Below, one piece after another: positions 1-6,307 of a stretch of 6,329 nt of DNA; the first letter of the stretch is position 1; every line of letters begins with the position of its first letter. A program made the position numbers and the translations under genes. Source of the stretch: an uncultured Porphyromonadaceae bacterium. Lineage in GTDB: Bacteria > Bacteroidota > Bacteroidia > Bacteroidales > Muribaculaceae. The notes beneath the pieces are model-generated. The model worked only from the letters and a program-made list of their open reading frames with translations. It made no database searches and was not told where the DNA came from. The stretch covers positions 1 through 6,329 of the forward strand of contig CABUTY010000083.1 of NCBI GenBank assembly GCA_902494595.1, read 5' to 3'.

Positions 1-680
<680 letters not shown>

Positions 681-684
681 GGTG

Positions 685-716
685 CAAACTTACAAACTTT
701 TATCAACATGACCAAA
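685..716 (-). promoter_or_regulatory. gdhA promoter, Bacteroidota consensus
   Basis: On the minus strand TTTG (716-713), 20 bases and TAAGTTTG (692-685) match the Bacteroidota housekeeping pattern TTTG / TAnnTTTG at standard spacing. A second TTTG (720-717) directly precedes the first. The predicted start is about 680, giving a leader of about 115 bases. Confidence 0.8.
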
Positions 717-731
717 CAAAAAAACATGTTT
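705..731. promoter_or_regulatory. Candidate operator: palindrome AAACATGTTT plus repeated AACATG
   Basis: A perfect 10-base palindrome AAACATGTTT (722-731) lies immediately upstream of the gdhA -33 region. Its core AACATG recurs at 705-710, exactly 18 bases away and inside the promoter spacer. Two like-oriented half-sites flanking the -33 element could bind a nitrogen-responsive regulator. The sites are short and the DNA is A+T-rich, so chance remains possible. Confidence 0.3.
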
Positions 732-800
732 GTCGGCATAATTTCGCCGCAGCCCCCTGAAAGGGGTATACAAATGGCGGGAAGAAGGGATATATACGCG

Positions 801-827
801 AAAAGCCGCGTCGGTGACGCGGCTTTT
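801..827 (-). terminator. Intrinsic terminator after the OmpA-family gene
   Basis: A perfect 12-bp stem, AAAAGCCGCGTC with GACGCGGCTTTT, closes a 3-base loop. It lies 22 bases beyond the stop codon of the minus-strand gene. T-runs on both sides would let it work in either direction, but only the minus-strand gene runs into it. Confidence 0.9.
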
Positions 828-849
828 CTATAGAGGGTTTGATTGTTTC

Positions 850-2103
850 TTACTTCTGAGTGAAGATTACGATACGGTTCCAGTCGTTGGTGCTGTAGGG
901 CTGGATGTCGCTACCATCCCACTTAACCGTCAGACGGTCAGGATCGATTCCGTAGGTGTCGGTAAGAACCTTGGCAACGGCGTTGGCACGACGCTCGGAG
1001 AGACCCATGTTGTAGTCGCTTGTACCGGTATCCTTGTCGGCGTAACCAACAACCATGATCTTCTCGTTGGGGTTAGCCTTCAGCCATTCAGCCATGTTGT
1101 AGATGTTAACTTCCTCGGTGGGCAGAATCTTGTCGCTGTTGATGGTGAAGCGTACGGTGCTCATGAGAGGAGCGTTAACACAGTCTTTCTGCTCGGGGCA
1201 GGGGAGCTGAGCCTGAAGTTTGGCAACTTCCTGGCCGCAAGCGAGGAGCTGAGCGCGGAGGTCGTTGACCTGACCGTAGAGGGCTGCGATCTGCGATACG
1301 TAGTTGCACTCGTTGAAAGTGTTCCAGCCACGGCCGCCGATGTTGAAGTTGAAACCACCCATGGCGCTTACAACAGCGTCAATCGAGTTACCGGTCGAGT
1401 AGTTGTTGAAGTTGTCGCCGTAGAACTGAGCGCGAGCCTCTGCGAAGAAGTCAACATACTTGCAAAGACGGAAGCGGAACTGGATACCAGCGGAAACAGG
1501 GAGAGTCCACTGAACGCGCTTTGAGTGGAAGCTCTTGTAAGCAGCGTTGTTGTTTACGCCCATGAAGGGAGGCCAATCCTTGCCCTGGCTCTTGAAGTCC
1601 CAGCTGGCAGCGCCACCAAGACCGAAGAACGGGATGATGCTGAATACGCGTTTGGGGTTGTAGTTGATGGAGTTCAACATATCCCAGAGCATTTCAACCT
1701 GGAGGTTTACGCTCTTCATGTGGATGAATGCATCCTCATAGTTGGTATTGGGATCCAGAGGAGCGTCGAAGTGATAGCTACCGCCGAGAGCCTTGAAGCG
1801 GAAACCGATGTAGGGGGATACCCAACGGCCAAAACCGAAGCTGTATGTAGCTGTCCACTTGGCAGCGTCGAGGGTCTTCATCGCACGGTTGTTGATACCA
1901 CGCTCAACAAGGGGTACGCTTGCACCGGCACCAATCTCGATGAACCAGTTGTTGCGCCAATTCGAGAAGTAGTGGTTCGTGTTGTCGCAGGTAAACTCTG
2001 TTACCGATACGGCATCGTCCACGAAGACGTCCTGTGCGTTTGCCGAGCTGCATACCAGCGAGCCGGCGCACAAAAGCATCAAGTAGAGTTTCTTAGCTTT
2101 CAT
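850..2103 (-). CDS. OmpA-family outer-membrane protein with peptidoglycan-binding domain
   Basis: 417 residues. Residues 1-23 are a Sec signal peptide (positive MKAKK, hydrophobic core, ANA before Q24). Residues about 50-258 are rich in alternating aromatic strands (WFIEIGAGASVP, YIGFRFKALGG, ALPVS-like SAGIQFRFRL, FFAEARAQFYG), consistent with an outer-membrane beta-barrel. Residues about 269-300 (QIAALYGQVNDLRAQLLACG onward) look like a short coiled coil. Residues about 314-417 are an OmpA-like domain: GYADKDTGTSDYNMGLSERR places D356 and R372 at the positions of E. coli OmpA D241 and R256, which bind diaminopimelate in peptidoglycan. The likely role is tethering outer membrane to cell wall, as for related abundant proteins such as the Porphyromonas OmpA-like pair. 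It has its own terminator and an upstream promoter with a long leader. No in-frame lesion is seen. Pore activity is not shown. Confidence 0.93.
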   Translation of the reverse strand: MKAKKLYLMLLCAGSLVCSSANAQDVFVDDAVSVTEFTCDNTNHYFSNWRNNWFIEIGAGASVPLVERGINNRAMKTLDAAKWTATYSFGFGRWVSPYIGFRFKALGGSYHFDAPLDPNTNYEDAFIHMKSVNLQVEMLWDMLNSINYNPKRVFSIIPFFGLGGAASWDFKSQGKDWPPFMGVNNNAAYKSFHSKRVQWTLPVSAGIQFRFRLCKYVDFFAEARAQFYGDNFNNYSTGNSIDAVVSAMGGFNFNIGGRGWNTFNECNYVSQIAALYGQVNDLRAQLLACGQEVAKLQAQLPCPEQKDCVNAPLMSTVRFTINSDKILPTEEVNIYNMAEWLKANPNEKIMVVGYADKDTGTSDYNMGLSERRANAVAKVLTDTYGIDPDRLTVKWDGSDIQPYSTNDWNRIVIFTQK

Positions 2104-2250
2104 AACTTGTGATTTTAGTTTGTTTTGTTTCTTTTATCAATGTAACGTTAAAAACTTTTAATTGGTTTTGGCCAACTGCGTTTTTAACGCTCGGACAGCC
2201 TTTAGTTTGTTTTTGATGGGTTACTACTCTCTGATTCATTCTTCTGATTT

Positions 2251-2400
2251 TCAGCACGTTAACCATGCACCAACCGGTCTGGATTTTTTTTGCATAACTT
2301 TAAAGCACCCTAAGGCACTTCTCAGCAACATCCGTTCTGATGGTTGATAAAAAAGGGTTTGCCCCACAACCAAATCTCCTGACCATCGGTCGGGAATCAT
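2251..2400 (-). CDS. Possible small protein or upstream ORF in the ompA leader (49 aa)
   Basis: An ATG at 2400-2398 opens 49 codons ending in TGA. The product begins MIPDRWSGDLVVGQ, has a middle SERMLLRSALGCFKVMQ and ends RPVGAWLTC. The start lies about 5 bases after the predicted transcription start and 11 bases after the -7 box; GGAA precedes the ATG by 6 bases. I do not recognise a domain. It has no membrane helix or signal peptide, is slightly basic, and contains two Cys. It could be a leader peptide affecting ompA expression, a small protein, or an accidental frame across a conserved RNA leader. Its length is only moderately improbable by chance. Confidence 0.3.
   Translation of the reverse strand: MIPDRWSGDLVVGQTLFYQPSERMLLRSALGCFKVMQKKSRPVGAWLTC
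2349..2371 (-). terminator. Weak terminator-like hairpin in the ompA leader
   Basis: On the minus strand GGTT (2371-2368) can pair with AACC (2359-2356), or GGG with CCC inside it, followed by T at 2354-2349. The same GGTTG can instead pair with CAACC (2346-2342), which would enclose the U-run. The stem is short, so efficient termination is doubtful; partial attenuation is possible. Confidence 0.25.
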
Positions 2401-2411
2401 GAATCGTTCCG

Positions 2412-2441
2412 CAAAATTACATATATTTTTTTAATTTCAAA
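2412..2441 (-). promoter_or_regulatory. Promoter for the OmpA-family gene, Bacteroidota type
   Basis: On the minus strand TTTG (2441-2438), 18 bases and TAATTTTG (2419-2412) fit the Bacteroidota consensus, with a spacer one base shorter than usual. The spacer is a run of A and T. The predicted start is near 2405, about 300 bases before the ompA ATG. Confidence 0.65.
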
Positions 2442-2475
2442 CTACAATTCATAAAAATTTTAACATTACACCCCT

Positions 2476-2494
2476 AAAAAACCGTTTTCACGGT
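2476..2494 (-). terminator. Intrinsic terminator downstream of the M23-like gene
   Basis: On the minus strand ACCGT (2494-2490), loop GAAA and ACGGT (2485-2481) are followed by T through 2476. The stem is only 5 bp, but it has a stable GNRA loop and a clean U-tract, and it faces the minus direction only. It lies about 175 bases after the stop codon of the M23-like gene and just before the ompA promoter. Confidence 0.65.
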
Positions 2495-2507
2495 ATCTGA
2501 CATAGTA

Positions 2508-2671
2508 CCAAGTCTCCGACTCAGCGGCCATATGCAGCCTGAGCCCTACCTAATTCACTGTAGTGCCGGCTGCCGCTGTCGACCCCAGCTCGTCAAGGTG
2601 GGGTTAACCATGCCTTGCCTCTTCGAGGCAATTCTCATAAGCGAAGGATGCGTGGTGTGAGCGGAGGTCAG
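2508..2671 (-). ncRNA. Candidate structured RNA: 3' UTR or small RNA
   Basis: This gene-free stretch is packed with inverted repeats. Read on the minus strand, the outer stem is CTCCGCTCA (2666-2658) with TGAGTCGGAG (2523-2514), 9 bp with one bulged T. It can be extended by CTGAC (2671-2667, spanning the M23 stop codon) with GTCAG at 2501-2497. Inside are TTGCCTC/GAGGCAA closing a 3-base loop (2631-2615), ACCCCA/TGGGGT arms (2604-2582), and CAGCGGC (2578-2572) with GCCGCTG (2528-2522) plus AGCC/GGCT. The last stem abuts the outer one. The terminator follows on the same strand. No Bacteroidota promoter is seen directly upstream, so it may be processed from the M23 mRNA. It is not recognisable as 4.5S, tmRNA or RNase P RNA. 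Confidence 0.45.
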
Positions 2672-3495
2672 TCGTGCAGGGGGATTAAGTCGGCGGGTAC
2701 TACCTGAGAGCCGTTGTGCCATATACGGAGCTGTATCCAGTGGAGCTTTCGTGCGTCGGGAGCCGGAGCGAACGCTATGGCCTGGCCGCCGTTGACGGCA
2801 TCGCCGGCAGATACCAGCGGATTGCCCAGATGCGAATATGCCGACACGAATCCTCTGGCGTGCTGCACAAGCACGGTAAAGCCACGCAATGTAGCGTTGG
2901 GATATACGGCCAGCACCGTACCGTCGGCGATGGCCTGCACGGGGGTGTCGTCGGCAACCATAATCACAGCATCCTTGCTTTGACGGGAATCCTGGGTGAC
3001 CACGGCCTGCGGCGACACCGGCACGAAAGCCATGCCGTCGGCATCGAGAGGCGCAAGCACCGATATGTTGAAACGCTCCCTCTCCTCCATTTCCGACACA
3101 AACCTTTGCTCCAGCGGCGAGGCTCCCATGATTGAATCAGGCTCGAAATCACCCTGCTCCACGGCATATGCCACGGAATCGCCCGCCTCTCGGCTGCGGT
3201 CGGTGACACGGCTGAAATTGTCGAGCCATGCCTGATTGGCATTCACCACCTCGCTCAACGAATCGATGCGCATGATCGACTGACGAGTAAGAAGACGCTG
3301 GTTCTCGTCAAGACTTCCGGGGAGCAGACGGTTGAGAGGCGTGAATATCAGCACCACCAGCGACACCACGAGTGCCAGCAGTATGCCCAGCACCGTGTAC
3401 AGGAGTATGCTCAACACTCCCACGCGCGTCTCCGCTATCTTGTCGAGCCGCGACTCATCCTCGATGGTGATTCTGTATTTACGCTTCAGATCCAT
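2668..3495 (-). CDS. Membrane-anchored LytM/M23-like protein, probably catalytically inactive
   Basis: 275 residues. A charged N-terminal tail (1-25) precedes one transmembrane helix (about 26-52), so the rest should lie in the periplasm. A polar linker (about 60-145) leads to a LytM/M23-type domain (about 155-272), recognised by DTPVQAIADGTVLAVY, GFTVLVQHARGFVSAYSHLG, SAGDAVNGGQAIAF and LHWIQLRIWHNGSQVVPADL. M23 enzymes cut peptidoglycan cross-bridges using HxxxD and HxH zinc ligands. Here the HxxxD positions appear as S173 and V177, and HxH as K250 and H252; only H222 of the Y-x-H-L motif and H252 remain. It is therefore probably a non-catalytic domain, perhaps a regulator of hydrolases as EnvC and NlpD are. 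TGA stands two codons upstream of the ATG, which fixes the start. It is transcribed divergently from dxr. Confidence 0.85.
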   Translation of the reverse strand: MDLKRKYRITIEDESRLDKIAETRVGVLSILLYTVLGILLALVVSLVVLIFTPLNRLLPGSLDENQRLLTRQSIMRIDSLSEVVNANQAWLDNFSRVTDRSREAGDSVAYAVEQGDFEPDSIMGASPLEQRFVSEMEERERFNISVLAPLDADGMAFVPVSPQAVVTQDSRQSKDAVIMVADDTPVQAIADGTVLAVYPNATLRGFTVLVQHARGFVSAYSHLGNPLVSAGDAVNGGQAIAFAPAPDARKLHWIQLRIWHNGSQVVPADLIPLHD

Positions 3496-3506
3496 GCTTC
3501 AGACTT

Positions 3507-3537
3507 CAAAATTAGACAAAAAAGGCCAATTTTCAAA
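3507..3537 (-). promoter_or_regulatory. Promoter for the M23-like gene, Bacteroidota consensus
   Basis: On the minus strand TTTG (3537-3534), 19 bases and TAATTTTG (3514-3507) match both elements. The -7 box ends only 11 bases before the ATG, so the transcript should start about 5-8 bases ahead of the start codon and be nearly leaderless. Confidence 0.75.
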
Positions 3538-3572
3538 AGCCGCTACCTACGCGCCTACTACGCGTGCCCTGT

Positions 3573-3603
3573 GTTAAACGTTAAAAAGTTAAAAAGTTAA
3601 AAT
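3573..3603. repeat. Tandem GTTAAAAA repeats between divergent promoters
   Basis: Four head-to-tail units: GTTAAAC, GTTAAAAA, GTTAAAAA and GTTAAAAT, the last three with an 8-base period. They lie between the M23-like promoter and the dxr -7 box. They may be curved or upstream-element DNA, a regulator site, or slippage-prone sequence. A direct repeat CTACGCG (3547-3553 and 3558-3564) lies just to the left. Confidence 0.6.
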
Positions 3604-3633
3604 GGCAAAAAAGGTTTAAAGGGGATTTTTTTG

Positions 3634-3641
3634 TAATTTTG
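3634..3641 (+). promoter_or_regulatory. dxr promoter, -7 element
   Basis: TAATTTTG is a perfect TAnnTTTG -7 box, preceded by a T-rich stretch. No TTTG lies at the expected distance; TTTA at 3615-3618 is the nearest relative but is only 15 bases away. The predicted start near 3647 gives a leader of about 55 bases. Confidence 0.55.
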
Positions 3642-3655
3642 TCACTCGGACCCGA

Positions 3656-3686
3656 ACGGCACTCCTATTATATATAATATAGCCGT
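3656..3686 (+). other. Hairpin with AT palindrome in the dxr leader
   Basis: ACGGC (3656-3660) pairs with GCCGT (3682-3686), enclosing the perfect 14-base palindrome TATTATATATAATA (3666-3679). It covers most of the predicted leader and ends 15 bases before the ATG. AAAGG at 3691-3695 is a usable ribosome-binding site just outside the hairpin. It could be an mRNA stem-loop or a DNA operator. Confidence 0.45.
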
Positions 3687-3701
3687 CAATAAAGGTTTGG
3701 C

Positions 3702-4862
3702 ATGAAAGAGGAAAAGAAAGAAGTCACGATCCTGGGCAGTACGGGAAGCATAGGGAGTCAGACGCTTGATGTAATAAGTCGTGACGGCGACCGCTACCGG
3801 GTGCGTGCACTTACGGCAGGGAGCCGTTGGGAAGAGCTGGCGCGTCAGGCGCTGGAATACAGGCCGTCGCTGGTGGTCATAGCCGACGAGAAGGGATACC
3901 TTCCGCTCAAGGAGGCGCTTCAGGGCAGCGGCATAGAGGTAAGCCAAGGCGCCGAAGCCATCGCCGAGGCTGCCGCCCGTTACGACAACGACATCGTGGT
4001 CGGTGCCCTCGTAGGCTACAGCGGCCTCACCCCTACCCTACTCGCTCTCGAAAAAGGGAAAACGGTGGCTCTGGCCAACAAGGAGACTCTCGTGGCCGGC
4101 GGCCCCATAGTCACCGACACCTGCCGCCGACATAACGCCGCACTCATTCCCGTGGATTCTGAGCACTCCGCAATCTTCCAATGTCTGCAGGGCGAGAAAA
4201 AGGATAATGTGCGGCGGCTCATCCTCACGGCCAGCGGCGGCCCGTTCAGAAACACACCCGCCGACGAGTTCGCCGCCATCACTCCCGAGATGGCCCTACG
4301 GCATCCCAATTGGGCCATGGGGGCCAAGGTGACCATCGACTCGGCCACGATGATGAACAAAGGCTTCGAGATGATAGAAGCCCACTGGCTTTTCGACATA
4401 GCCCCCGACAATATCGACGTGCTTGTGCATCCCCAGTCAGTGGTGCATTCGCTGGTAGAGTTCTGCGACGGCTCCGTCAAGGCGCAGTTAGGCATCACCG
4501 ACATGCGGCTGCCCATAGGATATGCATTGGGTTATCCGGGCAGACTGACGTCGGAACTGCCGCGGCTGGATCTTGCCGGCTGCGGCCCGCTGCAGTTCGA
4601 GCTGCCCGACACGCGCCGCTTCCCTCTGCTCGACATCGCATATCAGGCTATCCGCACTGGCGGCACCGCTCCCGCTATCCTCAACGCCGCCAACGAAGTG
4701 TGCGTGCAGGCTTTCCTCAACCACAGAATAGCGTTCACCGACATGCCACGCATAATCCTCGACACTCTCGACAAGGTGCCATCACAGAATATCGACACCC
4801 CTGAAGACATCGCCGAGGCCCATATCGCAGCTACACGGTCAGCATGCAACATGATCAGCTGA
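3702..4862 (+). CDS. dxr: 1-deoxy-D-xylulose 5-phosphate reductoisomerase
   Basis: 386 residues, the usual family length. This cytoplasmic enzyme converts DXP to 2-C-methyl-D-erythritol 4-phosphate with NADPH and a divalent metal, the first committed step of the MEP isoprenoid pathway. It is the target of fosmidomycin. Visible in order: NADPH fold LGSTGSIGSQTL (11-22); ANKETLVAGG (125-134) with K127; PVDSEHSA with metal ligands D152 and E154; TASGGPF with S178; HPNWAMG with H201, W204 and M206 of the flexible loop; KVTIDSATMMNKGFEMIEA with N219, K220 and metal ligand E223; HPQSVVHS (243-250). All active-site positions match E. coli Dxr after alignment. AAAGG lies 6 bases before the ATG. It is followed 31 bases later by rseP, presumably in the same operon. 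It is intact. Confidence 0.98.
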   Translation: MKEEKKEVTILGSTGSIGSQTLDVISRDGDRYRVRALTAGSRWEELARQALEYRPSLVVIADEKGYLPLKEALQGSGIEVSQGAEAIAEAAARYDNDIVVGALVGYSGLTPTLLALEKGKTVALANKETLVAGGPIVTDTCRRHNAALIPVDSEHSAIFQCLQGEKKDNVRRLILTASGGPFRNTPADEFAAITPEMALRHPNWAMGAKVTIDSATMMNKGFEMIEAHWLFDIAPDNIDVLVHPQSVVHSLVEFCDGSVKAQLGITDMRLPIGYALGYPGRLTSELPRLDLAGCGPLQFELPDTRRFPLLDIAYQAIRTGGTAPAILNAANEVCVQAFLNHRIAFTDMPRIILDTLDKVPSQNIDTPEDIAEAHIAATRSACNMIS

Positions 4863-4893
4863 CCGCTTTAACACATCATAATCTCATACGGAA

Positions 4894-6306
4894 TTGGATA
4901 CATTTCTCATTAAGGCGGTACAGCTTATACTGGCGTTCGCCTTCCTGGTGATAATACATGAGTTCGGCCACTTCTTCTTTGCCCGCATCTTCGGGGTGAG
5001 AGTGGAGAAATTCTATATATTCTTCGACCCCTGGACAGAGCTTTTCAAATGGCGTCCCGGCAGATACATAGGAGGACTCGGGAAGACCAAAAAGCTAAAG
5101 GGGAGCGTCAAGGATACTCCTGCGAAAGGGTTCTGGAAAGACACGGAGTATGGCATAGGCTGGCTGCCGTTGGGCGGCTACTGCAAGATTTCGGGCATGA
5201 TCGACGAGTCGATGGACACTGAACAGATGAAGCAGCCTGCCAAAGAATGGGAGTTCCGGAGCAAGCCGGCATGGCAGCGACTTCTCATCATGATAGCGGG
5301 CGTGCTCTTCAATTTCCTGCTGGCTATCGTGATATACGCCGGTCTTGTGTATGCCACTGGCGAGAAATACGTATCCTTCCGCGATGCCAAGGAGGGTATG
5401 TATTATAGCGGCGAGGCTCGGAAGATAGGGTTCCACAACGGCGACATACCGTTGCTGGCCGACGGCCAGGCGCTTGGAAATCCGGCCGAGGGGCTGCTGA
5501 AGATGACGCAGGCCAAAGAGGTGACCGTGCTGCGTCAAGGCAAGGAAACGACCATAAAGATACCTTCCGACTTCATGCAGCGACTCGACGCCGAGGCCCG
5601 CAGCGATACGGCCATGGTCAATTTCATGGACTACCGCATACCGGCACAGGTAAGCCAGACCATGAACGGCGAAGGTGCGCAGAAAGCAGGCATACTCCCC
5701 GGCGACAGAATAATAGCCGTGGACGCCTCGCCAACTCCCGACATATACACCTTCCTCGCCACCCTCAAAGGACATGACAACATGAATGTGCCCGTGACAG
5801 TGGTCAGGAACATGAACGACACCCTCACCCTCTCCGTGTCGCTGTCGGGAGCCTCCAAAATGGGAATCGGTCTCGAGACTGACCCGTCGAAATTCTTCAC
5901 CGCGAAGGTAATTGAGTACAATCTTCTCGAATCAGTGCCGCGTGGCATAAAGCTCGGGACCGACAAGCTGACATCGTACGCCAAGTCGATGAAGCTCGTA
6001 TTCACCAAGGAGGGAGCCAAGTCGATAGGAGGCTTCGGGGCCATAGGCTCCATATTCCCGGAGAAATGGGACTGGATAGCATTCTGGAACATCACGGCAT
6101 TCCTGTCGGTGGCGCTCGCCTTCATGAACATCCTGCCCATACCGGCCCTTGATGGCGGACACGTGATGTTTCTTCTCTACGAAGTGATATTCCGCCGCAA
6201 ACCCAGCGAGAAATTCATGGAGCGTGCCCAGATGGTGGGCATGTTCATCCTGATAGGTCTGCTCCTATATGCCAACGGCATGGACATAATACGACTTTTT
6301 AAGTAA
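4894..6306 (+). CDS. rseP: RseP-type site-2 zinc metalloprotease (M50)
   Basis: 470 residues. This inner-membrane protease cuts membrane-spanning substrates within the bilayer; in E. coli it degrades RseA to release sigma-E, and it clears signal peptides. First helix with zinc motif HEFGH (H22, E23, H26); GIGWLPLGGYCKISG (87-101), the membrane beta-hairpin signature; second helix around LIMIAGVLFNFLLAIVIYAG (131-150); PDZ-like region about 160-325 with GAQKAGILPGDRIIAVD; NILPIPALDGGH with zinc ligand D420; last helix about 445-460. Residues about 43-86 form an insertion between HEFGH and the hairpin, as I recall for Bacteroidota homologues. The start is TTG: TAA lies five codons upstream, no ATG or GTG is available, and MDTFLI fits homologues. 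The substrate here is unknown, plausibly an anti-sigma factor. Confidence 0.96.
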   Translation: MDTFLIKAVQLILAFAFLVIIHEFGHFFFARIFGVRVEKFYIFFDPWTELFKWRPGRYIGGLGKTKKLKGSVKDTPAKGFWKDTEYGIGWLPLGGYCKISGMIDESMDTEQMKQPAKEWEFRSKPAWQRLLIMIAGVLFNFLLAIVIYAGLVYATGEKYVSFRDAKEGMYYSGEARKIGFHNGDIPLLADGQALGNPAEGLLKMTQAKEVTVLRQGKETTIKIPSDFMQRLDAEARSDTAMVNFMDYRIPAQVSQTMNGEGAQKAGILPGDRIIAVDASPTPDIYTFLATLKGHDNMNVPVTVVRNMNDTLTLSVSLSGASKMGIGLETDPSKFFTAKVIEYNLLESVPRGIKLGTDKLTSYAKSMKLVFTKEGAKSIGGFGAIGSIFPEKWDWIAFWNITAFLSVALAFMNILPIPALDGGHVMFLLYEVIFRRKPSEKFMERAQMVGMFILIGLLLYANGMDIIRLFK

Positions 6307-6307
6307 A

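Larger units (their letters stand above)
2104..2405 (-). promoter_or_regulatory. Long predicted 5' leader of the OmpA-family gene
   Basis: About 300 bases separate the only convincing promoter from the ATG. Minus-strand hairpins inside are AAGTGCC, loop TTAG, GGTGCTT (2320-2303, two G-U pairs); GCGTT, loop AAA, AACGC (2190-2178); GACC, loop GAT, GGTC near 2391-2381; and a weak stem followed by six T (2371-2349). The first half also holds a 49-codon reading frame. The last 40 bases before the start are A-rich and unstructured, without a clear Shine-Dalgarno site. A closer, non-consensus promoter cannot be excluded. Confidence 0.5.

Noticed and set aside
754..766. CCCCT-GAA-AGGGG hairpin upstream of the gdhA promoter as a terminator.
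   Set aside because: No T-run follows on either strand, and the strong terminator at 801-827 already serves the OmpA-family gene.
814..2112. Two long plus-strand open frames (236 and 195 codons, same frame, one stop between) opposite the OmpA-family gene.
   Set aside because: They mirror the codon bias of the minus-strand gene, which has a signal peptide, conserved domain, promoter and terminator. The antisense products show no recognisable domain, and the first frame starts inside the terminator.
2162..2347. Plus-strand 61-codon frame in the ompA leader.
   Set aside because: No promoter or ribosome site precedes it; the minus strand carries the promoter and likely transcript.
2508..2521. 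AGTCGGAGACTTGG on the minus strand resembles a cobalamin-riboswitch B12 box.
   Set aside because: The other conserved cobalamin blocks (GGTG...TCC, CCCCGC, GCCACTG in order) are absent, no B12 gene follows, and half the match is explained by the outer stem.
5095..5775. Minus-strand frame of 226 codons inside rseP.
   Set aside because: It is a shadow of rseP, whose zinc motifs and helices are unmistakable.
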